A program made the position numbers and the translations under genes. The notes under the pieces were generated by a model. The model made no database searches. It was not told where the DNA came from and saw only the letters and a list, made by a program, of their open reading frames with translations. From contig VWYX01001214.1 in NCBI GenBank assembly GCA_013396525.1, positions 62,001 to 126,000 of the forward strand: a stretch of 64,000 nt of DNA. Direction: 5' to 3'. Below are positions 24,131 to 37,400 of the stretch, in pieces. Numbering within the stretch: the stretch's first letter is position 1; each line of letters opens with the position of its first letter. Source of the DNA: Chaetorhynchus papuensis (lineage: Eukaryota > Chordata > Aves > Passeriformes > Rhipiduridae).

Positions 24131-25378
24131 CTGGGAGAAAACAAGCACAGACTTAATTTTTCAAAGTGAGGACCCCACCTGTAGGGCTTCACTGCTCTGA
24201 GCAGAGTGCAGGAGTGAAGCAGACACCACACACACACTGATCCCAGCCCTGTGCCTGAGCCACCACGGCCGAGCACGCAGTGCTGAGCAGGCGTGGGAGG
24301 CCAGTGGTGCCAGGACCTGCTCCGTGACAGCGCCTCACAATGCTGAAAGCCTCCTCTGGGCAGGTGCTTCCAACCCAGCAACAGAAACAATCTGCTAACA
24401 CCTGGCATTTCTACTAGACCGAAAGGAAGGAGGGGAAAAAAATATCCAACAGCACCACCCAAAAACATAAAGGAGTTTTCTCTCCCACTAATGTAAGGGA
24501 TTTCCATGTAGAATTATTGGGGGTGGGGGGATGATGGTTCATGGTTTGGAATTTGGGCCTTTAAAGTCTGTTGCCCACTTTGATGGGAAAGTTGCTCAGT
24601 GCCTTTATGACAGTCACTAAAATTTTCCTTTAGTCATAGCCAGGGGCACAACACCTGCTGTTCCAAACATAGCATCCTCTGACGGAGTGCCAGAAGGTAT
24701 CACCGGGGTAACTCGAGCAAGACAGCAGGACACAGATTAGCAGTGGCAGGAGCAAAGAAAGGCCAGTGACATTACTGAGGAGCTTGGCACGTGGCAAAGG
24801 CAGACAACTAGAACACAACAAAAAGGCACCTTTCTTTAGTGACACACACAAAAAAAACGAAAATGAGAAGTGGGAGTTGTGGGTCACTGTTTATTGTGTA
24901 GCCAGTATCATCTCTCCTTGCACAGTAACTTGTGTACAGTCAGCAGCTTTCCTGCTGTAATTCGTGGGAACCTCAGGGGACATCCAAAAATAGTCAAGGA
25001 TATGTTTTTTCTTAAGTCTCAGGCTAATCCTTATAATGAGCATAGAGGGAGAAAAATGGTTGGAAGCAGGAACACACTACTCAAACTCATTCCCATGGCC
25101 TAACAGCAGAAATATTTCACATTTCAGCTGACAAGCAATCATTCAGAATATTAACTTTCTGCCTGGTTATTTGACGGGTTATTTTTTAATCAAACAGTGG
25201 TGTTTGATTGCATTTCATTAAAGATACACTGAATAATATAACCACCACTTTTTTTTTTCCAAATGCATTTTTATCTATCTGTAAGTTAGCAGTTAGATTT
25301 GAAGAGATTCCACGGATATACAGATCATGCACAAGAGAAAGTTATTCACTAGCCCCAATTACCATTAAAAGGACCTAC

Positions 25379-25492
25379 CATGCATGCAAATTAGACCCAG
25401 GAGTCAACAGGCTGGGGTTTAATGTCACGGGCATCCACCAGATTCACCGAAGCCCTGTTACTCCTGTTAATGTTTTTCCTATTTGTGTCATT
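25379..25492 (-). CDS. ARVCF: ARVCF last coding exon (DSWV)
   Basis: Acceptor ctgtgctgcag, coding 25391-25492, TAA at 25391-25393. Encodes fragment residues 298-330: NDTNRKNINRSNRASVN, then LVDARDIKPQPVDSWV. Human ends LVDAVGDAKPQPVDSWV, so the match is strong. The phase joins directly to EPLK of the previous exon. A gtaggt donor follows 12 bases after the stop, so the stop would lie in the penultimate exon, too near the junction to trigger decay. Confidence 0.93.
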
Positions 25493-28400
25493 CTGCAGCA
25501 CAGGGTGAGGAGTTAAAGCAAAACAGAGCGGATTAATCAAACAAAACCACCAAACAAGTCAGCTTAAAGTAGCACAAGGGAAAATTAGTGGTAGAGAAAG
25601 AAACAAGATCAGCAAAGGCACAATACTGACAAAAGCATCTGCAACAGCCAAAAGGCCACACTCCCCTGGATTCCCACCCTCCCTTGAGCTTTCACATAGC
25701 TCACAAGCCACAACTCCCACAGCCATGTTTGTGTTTGGCAGCACAGGGAGGAAGAGCAGCAGCTGCTCAGCTGTGCCCAGGTGAGGGCAGGGCTGTGCAC
25801 ACCTTTGTTGTGTACAACAGCCTGGATTCAGGCTACCCCCAGGTACTGGAACCAAGAGGCAGCACAGGCTGTGGGTCACACACTGCTGAGGTGAAATGGT
25901 TTTTCTCTCTCTCTCTCATAAAAGCAAACAGCCACTTGCTGAACTCTGGTTGTGCTTCACTTCAGTCATACACTGGAGTTAGGGCTGCTTGATGTGATTT
26001 TGAGGGTTGTATTGGACCACTTCAATGTATTTTCAGTGGCAAAAATAACAAGTACTTGTTAATTTTCCTACCTTAGCCTATTTTCCTCAAAAAGACATTT
26101 TCTGCCAAGCTCCTATTGATCAACATTCTTATATAACTTACTGCATCCCTTCCTGCTGCATCCTTGCAAAATGTACTAGAACTGTGATGAGGGAACTAGA
26201 AAGTTTATTTGATTGAGACTGACTCAAGCAGGAGCATCTCTTGCCAATTGGAGGAGGGGGACACATTGTAGGACTTCAGTAATCAGCTTAAAAAACGTCC
26301 AGGCAGATTGAAGCCACTCTCCAGGGTGCACCTTCATGGAAAGGCAGAACTCAGCAGGAAATGCCTGACTAGGCAAGTTAAAACAGGCAGGCTGGTGCAG
26401 CAGGACATCTCCCTAGTTTACCATCTATGGAAGTATTTTTGTCCAGATCACATTTTTTTATTTCCCATGTTCGATGATGGTGGGTTTGCCTTTCAACTGA
26501 CTGAAGTTTAACTGTTTCCACTCAACATGAATCACCTGGATTTTCTGGTATTATCAACAATGTGCTGAAGGTTATTAAGGACAGCCTTCTGCAGACTAGC
26601 AATAGTGTCTCCTACCACTGACTCTTATTTCAATGAATCCTCCTTTTCCTTCTCGAAATTACTCCCCCAGGGGAAAACCCAAGCTTGTTTTTAGGCTAGG
26701 GAGAACTGGTGGCCACAGCATTAACAGACTTTTTAAAAGGTCACTGAAAAGGTACAGCAATGCAACAGAAATTACACAAAGCCTACTGAGCCACATTTGC
26801 ACACAGCCCACAGTACAAAAAGCCTTGTGAAGTAAGAATTATTTTAAATTATAAAGTTGTTTAAATTTGCATTTAGAAGGCACACACATAATTGTGCATG
26901 TCTCTTCTTCCCTCTCCATCTCCCTGGCCCATGGCCCACAATCAGGACTGTGAAAGAGTGTTGCAGAAATGAGTACTGTTCACCACACTGCTGGACATGG
27001 ACACACAAGATCACACCTATTCCTTGTGGTGAAGACAATAAAGCAGCATGACAATCTGGAGAGACTTGTCAGAACCAAGTCTGAGCACAGTTACACAGCT
27101 CAGGGCCAGGGAATGCTGCCTGGACAAGGGCAACAGAACAAACACTTTCTATTTTTACAACCTCATCCATTTACAAGAGTACAGCAACCACCTGCATTTG
27201 CTCCTGCACTGGAAAGCAACATTTTGTTTTTATTTCTAGTTACCCAAGTGCTAAATTACAAAATAATGCCTTTATGTGAAATAAAAAAAGGCCCTTTACA
27301 GCCCCCTGGTGAGTAACTACGCTGTGTTTCTGGCTGAGGACACTCGATTCCTTTCTTCCCAAGGCACTAACTAGCACTCAGCACTAAGAGGGAGCTCACT
27401 TTTAAAGGTTCCTTCTCAGAAGCATCCCCTGCGTTATCGCTGCTCTTGTACTTGCGCTCCTTGTCCCGGTGGTCGATGGTGGAATATCCATCTGAGGAGA
27501 AAGAACACCACAGTCAGGCATGAAGTACAAACAAGAGCAGAAACAGAGCTGATGCAAGCGGAATTCTTCAGCAAAGGAGAAGGAAAACAAACCACCACAA
27601 CCCAAAGATGCCGGCAGCCTGCTTCTCACGTGCTCCAGCTCTGAAATTTCATTTTTACCAGCTAAAAACAAACAGAGAAGCCTTCTTTTTATAGCACTGC
27701 CAGATGCTGGCACTCATTAGCAAGCAGCACTGTTTTCATCCCAGCCTGCTGCACTTTTTAGTGTGCCCAAGGAAAGCAGCAAGTTGTCATCTCATGCCCT
27801 GTGGCTAATGAGCTCCAAATTCAGCCCAAATCCTGCGTTCCTTGCTTAGCAGCCTGATTAATTGGCTGTGTTCATTCTCTGAATGCTCTGCAGCCTGTTC
27901 CCACTTTTCCTGAGCCTGACTACTAGCAGGACATGACAATAATTTGGAAGAGTCCCCACCAGAGCACTGAGAAAAAGGGCCTGTCGAGTTGGAAGAAATC
28001 TCAACCCCTGCTGTGCTTGGGCTGTCTTTCATTATGAAGCAGCACCTGTTGGTGCCTTTTCTCCTGACAACTAAGGAAGAGCATGAAAGCGTGATGAACA
28101 CAAGGAAGAAAACTGTGAGAGGGTTTTATAAGGAAATGGCTGTAATTATTTCAGAACCTTTGCTTTGAATCATTGTCAGACAATACAAAACTTAATTTAT
28201 TTTTGTGATGCATCAAATTTCCCTCATTATCAGTGACAAATAGATCCTTGCCTGCTCTGCTTTGACAGCTTTGTAATCTGGAGTAAATGACACCCAAATT
28301 TACAGCACCCTGTAGGCTTTTGTTTTCCCCTATTTAATGGAGGGATCATTAATGTCTTCTTGTCTTGACAAACTGTGTTTTTAGAATACCACAAAAAGTT

Positions 28401-31400
28401 TTACATAAACTATCAAAATGCTCCTCTCTCGGTTTATTACTTGTCTGTACCAGGCCATTAAGGAAAAGTGAGTGATGTATTTGTGGGGTTCCCGTGGCAC
28501 TGTCTGCCCACATGACAACTGCACACACAGCCAGGTCAGACTGAGAAGAGCTGCAGTGTTCTGTGCACCTCAAACCCAAGGGCACACAGACCTGCAAACA
28601 AGCACCTGAGGCAGGATGTATTTATGACAACAAGGGCAGTAAGAGATGATTTAACCACGCTGACCAAAAATAACTAAAGAATTCTGGAGTTATACATGTA
28701 GTTCAGAGACCATAAAGCATGGAAATATTTGCTACACAGCACTTAACTTACAATTACTTGTTGATAATCAAGATGCCTGACATTCTTAGCTATTCCTTTT
28801 GAACAAATAAAGAAAAAAACCAGCTGCAGGCAGCTACACAGCCAGCACTTGTGGAGGAACTCACAACCGATAATTCTCTTTCAAATGACAGGCATGAACA
28901 CTGCTAGTAGGCTGTGTTCTAATCTACAGATTCATCATTTATTGAGGACAAAATCCTTCACAAAAGTATGTATTAAGTGATGGAAAAACAGAAAATCAAA
29001 CTTGCAGCAACTGTGTGGTAGCATTTTACAATCTCATGGTAACTACTCACAAGGATGTAATAGATCACTTTGCATTTTTTAGTGCCATCATCATGGGTGA
29101 TCCACAAACATTTCTAAAAGGAATTGCCAAGACACAATGGAAACCTTTAAACTACCCCCAGAAAGCAACAACCACTAAGTGAAGGATGGCAGCTGTGATA
29201 TTTCCCAGGGAGCAAGGTCATTAGCAAAGACTGTAATCATAAAAAATAAAAAAGCAAACCAGATCTTTAATACTACTGAAAAATTAAAAACCCCATGTTT
29301 AGCCAGGACACATCAGCAAGACGAAAATCCCATTTTGGCACTGGCAGTAATCTGACAACAAAGAAAACTCAAGAACTTTGCTCTTTGTATCTAAATTCCA
29401 ACACATTTTGCATTTCATCCTGCGGGCCCTGGACTGCACACAGACCTGCACTGCTGGGTCACGTGTCCAAAACCTATGCCTCTGTCAAGATAAGCAGCAG
29501 CCAAGATAGGAAGTTCATGATTTGATCAAATGAAATGAGAAATATCTTGAAGGAGGCTGCATCAGGCAAGTAACACCTCACTGTCCCGAGAACCATGGCT
29601 CTGCAGGGAAGTTAGAAATACTGCTTCTCCCATGTTTCAGATTCATTCTAAGAAGCGACCAGAATTAATTGCTTCTGTAGCATAAAGAAGATCTATATGT
29701 ATCTTGCTGCTCCAAGGTAGAAGTGCATCATTTTGACTTAATACAATCCCCTGTATGGACAAAAGTTACATTGGTCAACAGAAGAATGTCCCATCCTTGG
29801 CTTGTTTACTTCTCCCTCTCAGCTTCCTGCTTATTGTCATCTCTATTGCTTCTCTATCTCCCACTCACTCTACAGCAACATTTTTATACCATCAAAAATT
29901 AGAGGACCAAATAAATGCCTGCCAGTGTCAGTCCATCTGTGCCCTCACACAGCTCTCAAGTTAAAAAGATCACACCTCTAGATCCATCAAAGAGGAGGAG
30001 GAAAAAGGAAAAGTCATGCCTGAAGACGGGCATGGAGGACAGCATCTGAACTCTGTGTCTCTGGTCTGAACAATTTCACCTCCCAGGTGCTCCTGTCTGA
30101 GTGATTGTGGATTAACTGAGGCACACATAGAATTTTGGAGCACTTGGCACAGACTGGAGATCACAGTCCTGCAGCCTCTGCAGACAGCTCGGGGTCAGGG
30201 CCCCAGGCACACGGTGACAGTGAGCACTGCTGCTCTCCAGTCTGCCTGGAGCTGGAAATGCCTGACAGACCTCTGCATCCCACGGTAAACTGTAACAGAG
30301 GTTTTATTGTACCTCCCAGAACATCCACACCCTACCCAAGCTGTTCCACTGCCCCAGACAGCAGCGATCTGACTGGTCTAGCACTGCCAGTTGATGGGGA
30401 GTGTATCCTTCTGCCTTCCCTGACCACTGACAGCAAAGTGATTTCCTCTGTTGAGAAGGATGCATTTAGCAAACAAGCTGAGACAGCACCAGCAATTCTC
30501 TTGTTGTGATCTTGAAGAGCCAGTGTGGGTTAACAGGAAAGGCCCGGGCACCAGGACAGCCTGAAAACTGGTGAGAAGAGCCCACAGAGGAGGGGCAGAC
30601 AGGTGGGGATGTTCTGGAACCATCAGTAGTCCTGTACTCTGCAAGGGATGAACACTGGGCTGGAAGGACGTGGCTGATGGAAGGGCACCTCTAACCTGTG
30701 TGGCATGGAAATCCATGAATTCTGCACTGGCCCACTACAACATGTGTGAGACAATTACAGTTCAGTACCAAAGCAGAAAGGTAACTATGCAACTTGGAAG
30801 CATCTGAATTACATGAAATAAACACAAACCTGGACACAGGGAAGAATTCTCTTAATTAATATAAAGTGAATATAGAGCAGAAAGATCTTAGAGTAAGTGA
30901 AGCCACAAAAAGAAGACAAGGGGAAAATAAGCAACTAAAACCAGGGCATACAACTTTATGGAAAAAAAAACAAAACAAAAAAAAACCACCCAAAAAACCC
31001 CACCAACTGGGATGCAGGAAAACTCTCTAGTACTCTATCATGCATTTTCTTGGCAAACCAAATATCTTGGTCTTTTCTGGAGGCTCTGGTGAGGAGTATG
31101 TGGGGATATAACCAAACTGTTTACTGGAAGCACAAACCCAGAGGACTGCATTGTTGATGTTCTGCTCCATGTATCTACCAGTTCATTCCAGAGTGGAAAA
31201 AGAACAAAAACTCCAGAACACAACAGTCCACAATGAAGTTAAAAGCACAAAATATAGTCCAGAGCAGCCTTCTCATGTTAGTATACCCATAAGATAAAAA
31301 ACATGCAGCATTGGAAGAGCCTGAAGAAAAGAGATGAAATGTTGTTATTCCAGTTCCTTGGAATCAAGGATAGTAAACTGGATAAATTAAGTTACTTTCT

Positions 31401-34400
31401 TTTCAGCTGACCTCTGAAATAGCACAAAGTTATAGTCGTATTGGAAGGAAAAGGCACTCGAGAGCTGGGATCAGAAAAACTTGACAGATTTCATCTTCTA
31501 AAGGTGATAAAAAGACTGGAGAACAGCACGGCCCAGAGAATCTGCCTGATGCTGTACATATGCTGTGAATTTGCATTTCGTTTTGTACTCAGGGCTGTAC
31601 CAGTAACTCCTGACAGCAGAAGGCAGCAATTAATATTGAGACCATAAACAATCAGCACTGCCCATTCTGCAGCACCTGCCAGCACACAGCTATTCCTGCC
31701 AGGCAATCCTCTCTGAAGAGATTTTCTTCCATTGTGAGAACAAATGTTTCAGTGTTCCCTAAGGCAAAATACATATGGACAGTTGATTCATGGCAGGTGG
31801 CGTCTCATTTTTCCAAGAGTACAAAAGGTAATATATACCTGTAATTTTACTTTCTGAACATGCTTGGCTTTTTCTTGGCTCTAACTTGCTATTTTATTTA
31901 GCTACAATCACTAATAGCAGTATATCAAACTGTTTGATCTGGAGGCATTAATACAGGCATATTTAAATAAAAATAACATCAGCTGGAAGAAGTAAAGCAA
32001 ATTCTCAAGAGACCACACAACACCTTTATCTACCTTGGTAAAAAACAAAAAAACCCTCTAGAAGTTTAACACTACAGAGCTTGTCAGTCTCAAAGCACAT
32101 CCCTGACAGTCAGTGGCTCTTCTCACTCTACAGGAAAAACCAGGCTCGTTTAGATGCAGGTAAATGGAAAGCAGAGCCATGAATATCACACACACAAACT
32201 TATTTTTGGTTTTACCTACAAAAACAAAGGCAGAACAGATTTAAACACGTGCAATGCATTGAAATAAATTTTCAACTCTTTTTTTTTTTTTTTTTTTTTT
32301 TCCTTTCTGAATCCTGGAGATTTCCAGATCTGTAACAGGGAATGCAGCTGCCTCAGGGGCCAAAGAGCAGAATGAAAGTTGGGTCATTGTATCTCCAGTA
32401 TATGCATAAAGTAGTGAAGAAATTGGTGTGTACACTCTATGTGCATACAAAGAAAAAAAAGAAAAAAAAAAGACGACAACCAATCTTTTGTGAGGTAATG
32501 TTCTGTTTTTAAATGTCAGCTTTATCCATCTGAAATAATATCTCCTAGAGAAATAGTTGAACTTTCCTGTGAGTGACAGTGTGCTCTATTGGAACAGACA
32601 GAGAGTTTGATCTATGACTGAATTTACCTGGGCCAAGTTCATCCATAGGTATCATATCACGACTCCCAGACTTCTCGTTATCTACAAAACAGAAGCATTG
32701 GAACAACTTGAGTTACATTTACTTTTCCCAAAACCTGGTAGTTTTCAATTAGTCACAGAACCAGAGAGGTCCATAAAGGACTGAATGCAGAGATTATTGT
32801 AAAAAAATTCCCGAACTATTCAACTGTTATCCATTCAGAAAGGGAAGTCTGAATCAAATTCCCCAGAGAGCACACATAATCCATGTATTTTCTGCTTTGG
32901 CCCTGTAATATAGAACTTTCTCTCTCCAACAGAAACCAGTTCTGCTTTGGACAGTCCCAAGCACAGTTCTGCTTTGGACTATCCACCACTATTAACAGGT
33001 TTTTTTATTTGGTCTCTCCAGAATAAAAGAAAATAAGTAAAGGGTGCAGCTTCTCATGGCACACAAGCCAATGCAGAAGCCTGCTGAGCCAACAGAAAGC
33101 TAATCCAAAAAGAAAACAAGTTTCTTGTCACATCAGCAAACTGATCCAAATCATCTTCTCTCTGCATAATGTGCCAGGTTTGATCAAAGACAGGGAAGGT
33201 GGAAACAGGCAGGGCAGTGTGGGGCTGTTGTTTCTGCTGTGACCTGCAGTTAAACCAGAGAAAGTGCACCAGGCAAACTCTGCTCTTGGCAACCCGAGCC
33301 AGACTCAGAGACACTGCAATCATGGGGAAGTCAAAGCTGGTGCTACCATGGTGTTGGTGTGGCTGTGCCTCATGAAAAAGCAGAGACAGGATTAGTTGGA
33401 GCTTGGATAAACTAATTTCCAATAAAAAAACCCCTGCATGGCAGAGGAAGAGGCTGTGCCAAAATGGGCACGTTTATTTAAAAAAGGGAAAAACTCCAAT
33501 ACCGAGTAGGGGTAAGGTCAACCCCACTTCCAGAAAGATTTAACTGATAACATTGCATCCAAGTTGAGAAAACAGTATCAGTAGTGTACATTTTGTAAGG
33601 GAAGAAATACTCTCCATCTCCAGGTAATAACAACTGATTATTTTGAGACTGTGGGGTAAAAATCACTACATGAATAGTGCATTTTTACCCCCTTGTGCCG
33701 TAACACAGTCATAGCAAATCCAGAAAACAAGTACAGCACTATATGACAAGTGATAAAGAGTAGAACTGACCTTGACTTTTATCCACCAGAGGCAAAGTGC
33801 TGTCGTCGTAGCCAGACCTGCCAGCAGTACCTTTGGAGCCCTTTGGAGCTGCAGAAACAGACTACGAGACAAAACCCACACAAATACCAGACTGCTACTC
33901 ATGGAAACTGAACAATAAAAGTAAACGAACCAACAGCATGGAGAGAGATTACAGAATGCTGCTAAGCCCCCCTTCTGTTGATAATATGGAACTGGAGTAT
34001 TTTTTTTTTTTCATATAGATTTGATGGAGAGGTTTTCTCCCTGTTATCTCAATGGCAGCACTGGTGCTCTGTAAAATGAGCACAACCCTTCCACAAGAAA
34101 AGGTGAGGAGGCTGCTTGTCAAGCAGAGGTGGCTGCCCTAGGCTGCTGTACAGAATGTTTCAAATGAGACTCAACTAAGACAAGACATGCTAATTCTTCC
34201 TCCAGTAAATTGGGGCATTTGGCCTGTACAGGATGGCAAACTCCTCAAACTTAAAGAGCCATTCCACAGACCACAGCAAAGCACAGCCACCAGCTACATG
34301 CAGGATGGCGTGACTGAGTAAGGTACAGCCCACTGTGCTCTCAGCTGGAAGAACAGAAGTGAAGATCAAGATCTATAGACTGCAATATTAGCCTAAGTAA

Positions 34401-37400
34401 GGACACCTTCCACTCAGGCATTTCCAGAACTAATTTAAGATCCAGCACTTTTACCTGAAAGTGTGACTTGTTCCACCCATCCTTCTGAAGGGCATTTCGT
34501 AGTTCTTTATAGCTCCAGATCATCTGAAGAATGTGAGATGCTGCTTTTGTTTCTCTGGGAGATTGGCTGATTTGCAAGATAAAATTACAACTTAAGTAAA
34601 AAGCAATGTCAGACTATTTGTATGTTAACACCTAATATTCCATATTGCTATTGTTTGAACCTGTAAGTTATGGGATATATGTGAAATCATTCAGTGACTT
34701 CTTCATATCTACAGGTATTTGCTGACAAAAGCAGAAATCACAATGTTATGGATTTTGCACATTTCTGTGTTTTCACATGTATTGCTGGACAAGCACTGAG
34801 GCCAGGGTGACCCTTTTGTCTTGCAGCTGTCATTAACAAAGAACAGATAGATTCCATCCCTCCTGGATTTATTCAGGAAAAAAAAAACCAAACCAAAAAA
34901 ATGTTTTAAGCCACTTTTCAAACCTTCACCCCAAAGTACATATATTCCTCACAATTCAGTGAAGTTGCTCCATGGTTTAAAATACCTTGCACAGTAATTT
35001 CAGTCAGAAAAAAAAACCAAGCTGTTTTTAAATGGAAAATTAAATTCCTTACTAAGTCAGTACACAGACACCTTTTATAATATAAAACAGGCCTAGGTTT
35101 TTGGTGGCTCTCATATTTCATAACAATACAGCTCAAGAAAGCTACTTCAGCCACTCTCTCAAGGGTTTGCAGCAAACACACCTACAATGTCTAATGGGAT
35201 GAACTACGCAAAACAAAGTTTCCTCTACAGCAGTGAGAACACAGTTTTTAAATGGAAGAAAATTTGTCACTTCACATTACCACCACCAGCCCTTTGGCCA
35301 GAACAATTACTGCACATGATTAACCATTTCACTTGAAAGAAACACATTTTATCACTGCCATTCCAGAAGTGGAACACTGCCACAGAAAAAAGGCCTCCCA
35401 AACTAAAACCAAAGATCATGGCTTCACTGCAAATACTGCCTGGTAAACGTATACATGGTGCTAAGATGTCTCTGACAAGGAGAGAGCACATCTTAACATG
35501 ACTGAAGTGACTCATCAATTAACCTTTTTCATCAAGTAAACCTTTTAAAGGTGCTGGCTGTTCTTACTCTGTATATATTAACTGCTGAAATTACAGCTCT
35601 GAAAGGCTGGGATGCTCCAACACCTTCACAAAGCAAAAGCTGCTGTTCATGGTGACATTTTCATGTTTGCAAGGAGTTCTTACACGTTTTGCTTTCAACT
35701 GTCACTTACCTTGACTTGCTGATAGCTACCAGCTTCTGAATGCCCTGTGTCTGGATCAGAGACCTTGCATTTTCTGAGCTGTCAGTAATGATTTCATGGA
35801 TGGTATTCAACACTGCAACCACCGTATCCTCTTCCAGGTTCTTTGCAGATCTCTGCTGCCTGCTGGGCAAATTTCTTACCAGCTCACCCATGGCATAACT
35901 ACCTACATAAGGGGAAGAGATACCATTAGGCAGCCCTAATAATCATTTCAGCTCTCCATCCTGAATGATAAAAGCCAATGGTGTTTGCTATGTTGGAAAA
36001 ACCCTTATAATGCATGTGTTTTAAACCTCAAGACTGTAACTTCCACAGGGTATTTATCATTCATTATTTCAAGGTGACTGACAGCTGATAAAGCTAAGAT
36101 AAAGTCCTTCATCATGGATTCTGAAAGGTATTGAGGGGGGAAAAAAAGCCATTTTTACTGAGAATTTTACAGCCAGCATCTATCATATTTTGCAAAGCCT
36201 GAGGCGAAAAAGCATCCGGTGGCTGCTGCTAATGCCACGTATTCATGCTAATACACGCACATGGCTTACTCAACTTAGCCTTGTAATAGGCCTTCTGGGG
36301 CAAGGTGTGCAGCCATGCATTTATTAACCTTCCCCAATAAAGGTAAGAGTATTTCCTCCTGGGTGCAGTTAGCCTTCTCCATGTATAGTACTGGAGAAAA
36401 AACCAGGGAATCTGGACTTTTATCATTCCCAGGTATCCATCTGCACCATTTGCCTGGCTACACCTCTAACTATAAAAATGAGAACCTGACGTATTAAGGT
36501 AGAATCCCACCTTGCTATTTGCCAGTATCAAGTTCAGTGATGGTCCCAAACATGTGACCAGTATTTCCTGGCCTGACAAGGTTACAGTTTAAACAAATAC
36601 CTTAGTTAAATACAGAAGTCATCTAGAGGAAAACTCATTTCAGCTGAATCTTTCAAGATTCCTCCTTATGGGCAGGTGAATGTTATTTACCACTTTGGAT
36701 AGGAGCTAGAGCAGTGCTGAACACCAACTTGGAGAATATTAAGTTGTTTAGTGTCCAGCTTCTACAAGTACCCACCAGGCAAAAAGATGAGAAAGGAATA
36801 AGGAAGCAAAAAAATGAAAGGTACAACTTGAGAGCTCCCTGCACTTCCCCAGGTTAGCTCAGCATGCCAAAAGCCAGACTCCCACTCTAACTGGTATTCC
36901 AGGCCATTAGGCAGGCAGGCCTAAGGAGCATCTCTGTGATGTGTGACTATGAGCACAAGTCCCATGCCAGTTAGAGCTAAGGAAAACACAGGATACCTCT
37001 TAACCCATCCAGCCCTCTGCACATCTACACTCACTCCTCTCCTGCAAAAACCTACACCTAATGTCACTCCCAAGTCAGAGATTTCCCTCAAGCCACAGCT
37101 TGAGTGGGCTGGGAATACATTCTGAGCTGACAGCCCCCCACTTGGTGGCTACAACGTAATCCCCGACAGCGTGGATGGAAACTGCAGAGAGAACCAATCC
37201 TCAGCCCAAGGGACAGAAAACGTGAGGTCTCTCAAGGGTCTCAAAGATCCCAGCCTGGTTAGAAAAGTTCAGAGGATACCTATGAGATCTTTATTGCGAC
37301 GATCCATGGAAAGGTTTCTCAGGGCGATGGACACGGCCCGCACGACCTTGTCCGAGTCGGACTGGAGCAGCTCCACGAGCACCGGCAGCCCCCTCTCCTT

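Noticed and set aside
24097..24507. 136-codon minus-strand open frame crossing 24130
   Set aside because: It crosses the strong acceptor at 24130 and continues into the ARVCF intron in a frame that is not the spliced one. Chance.
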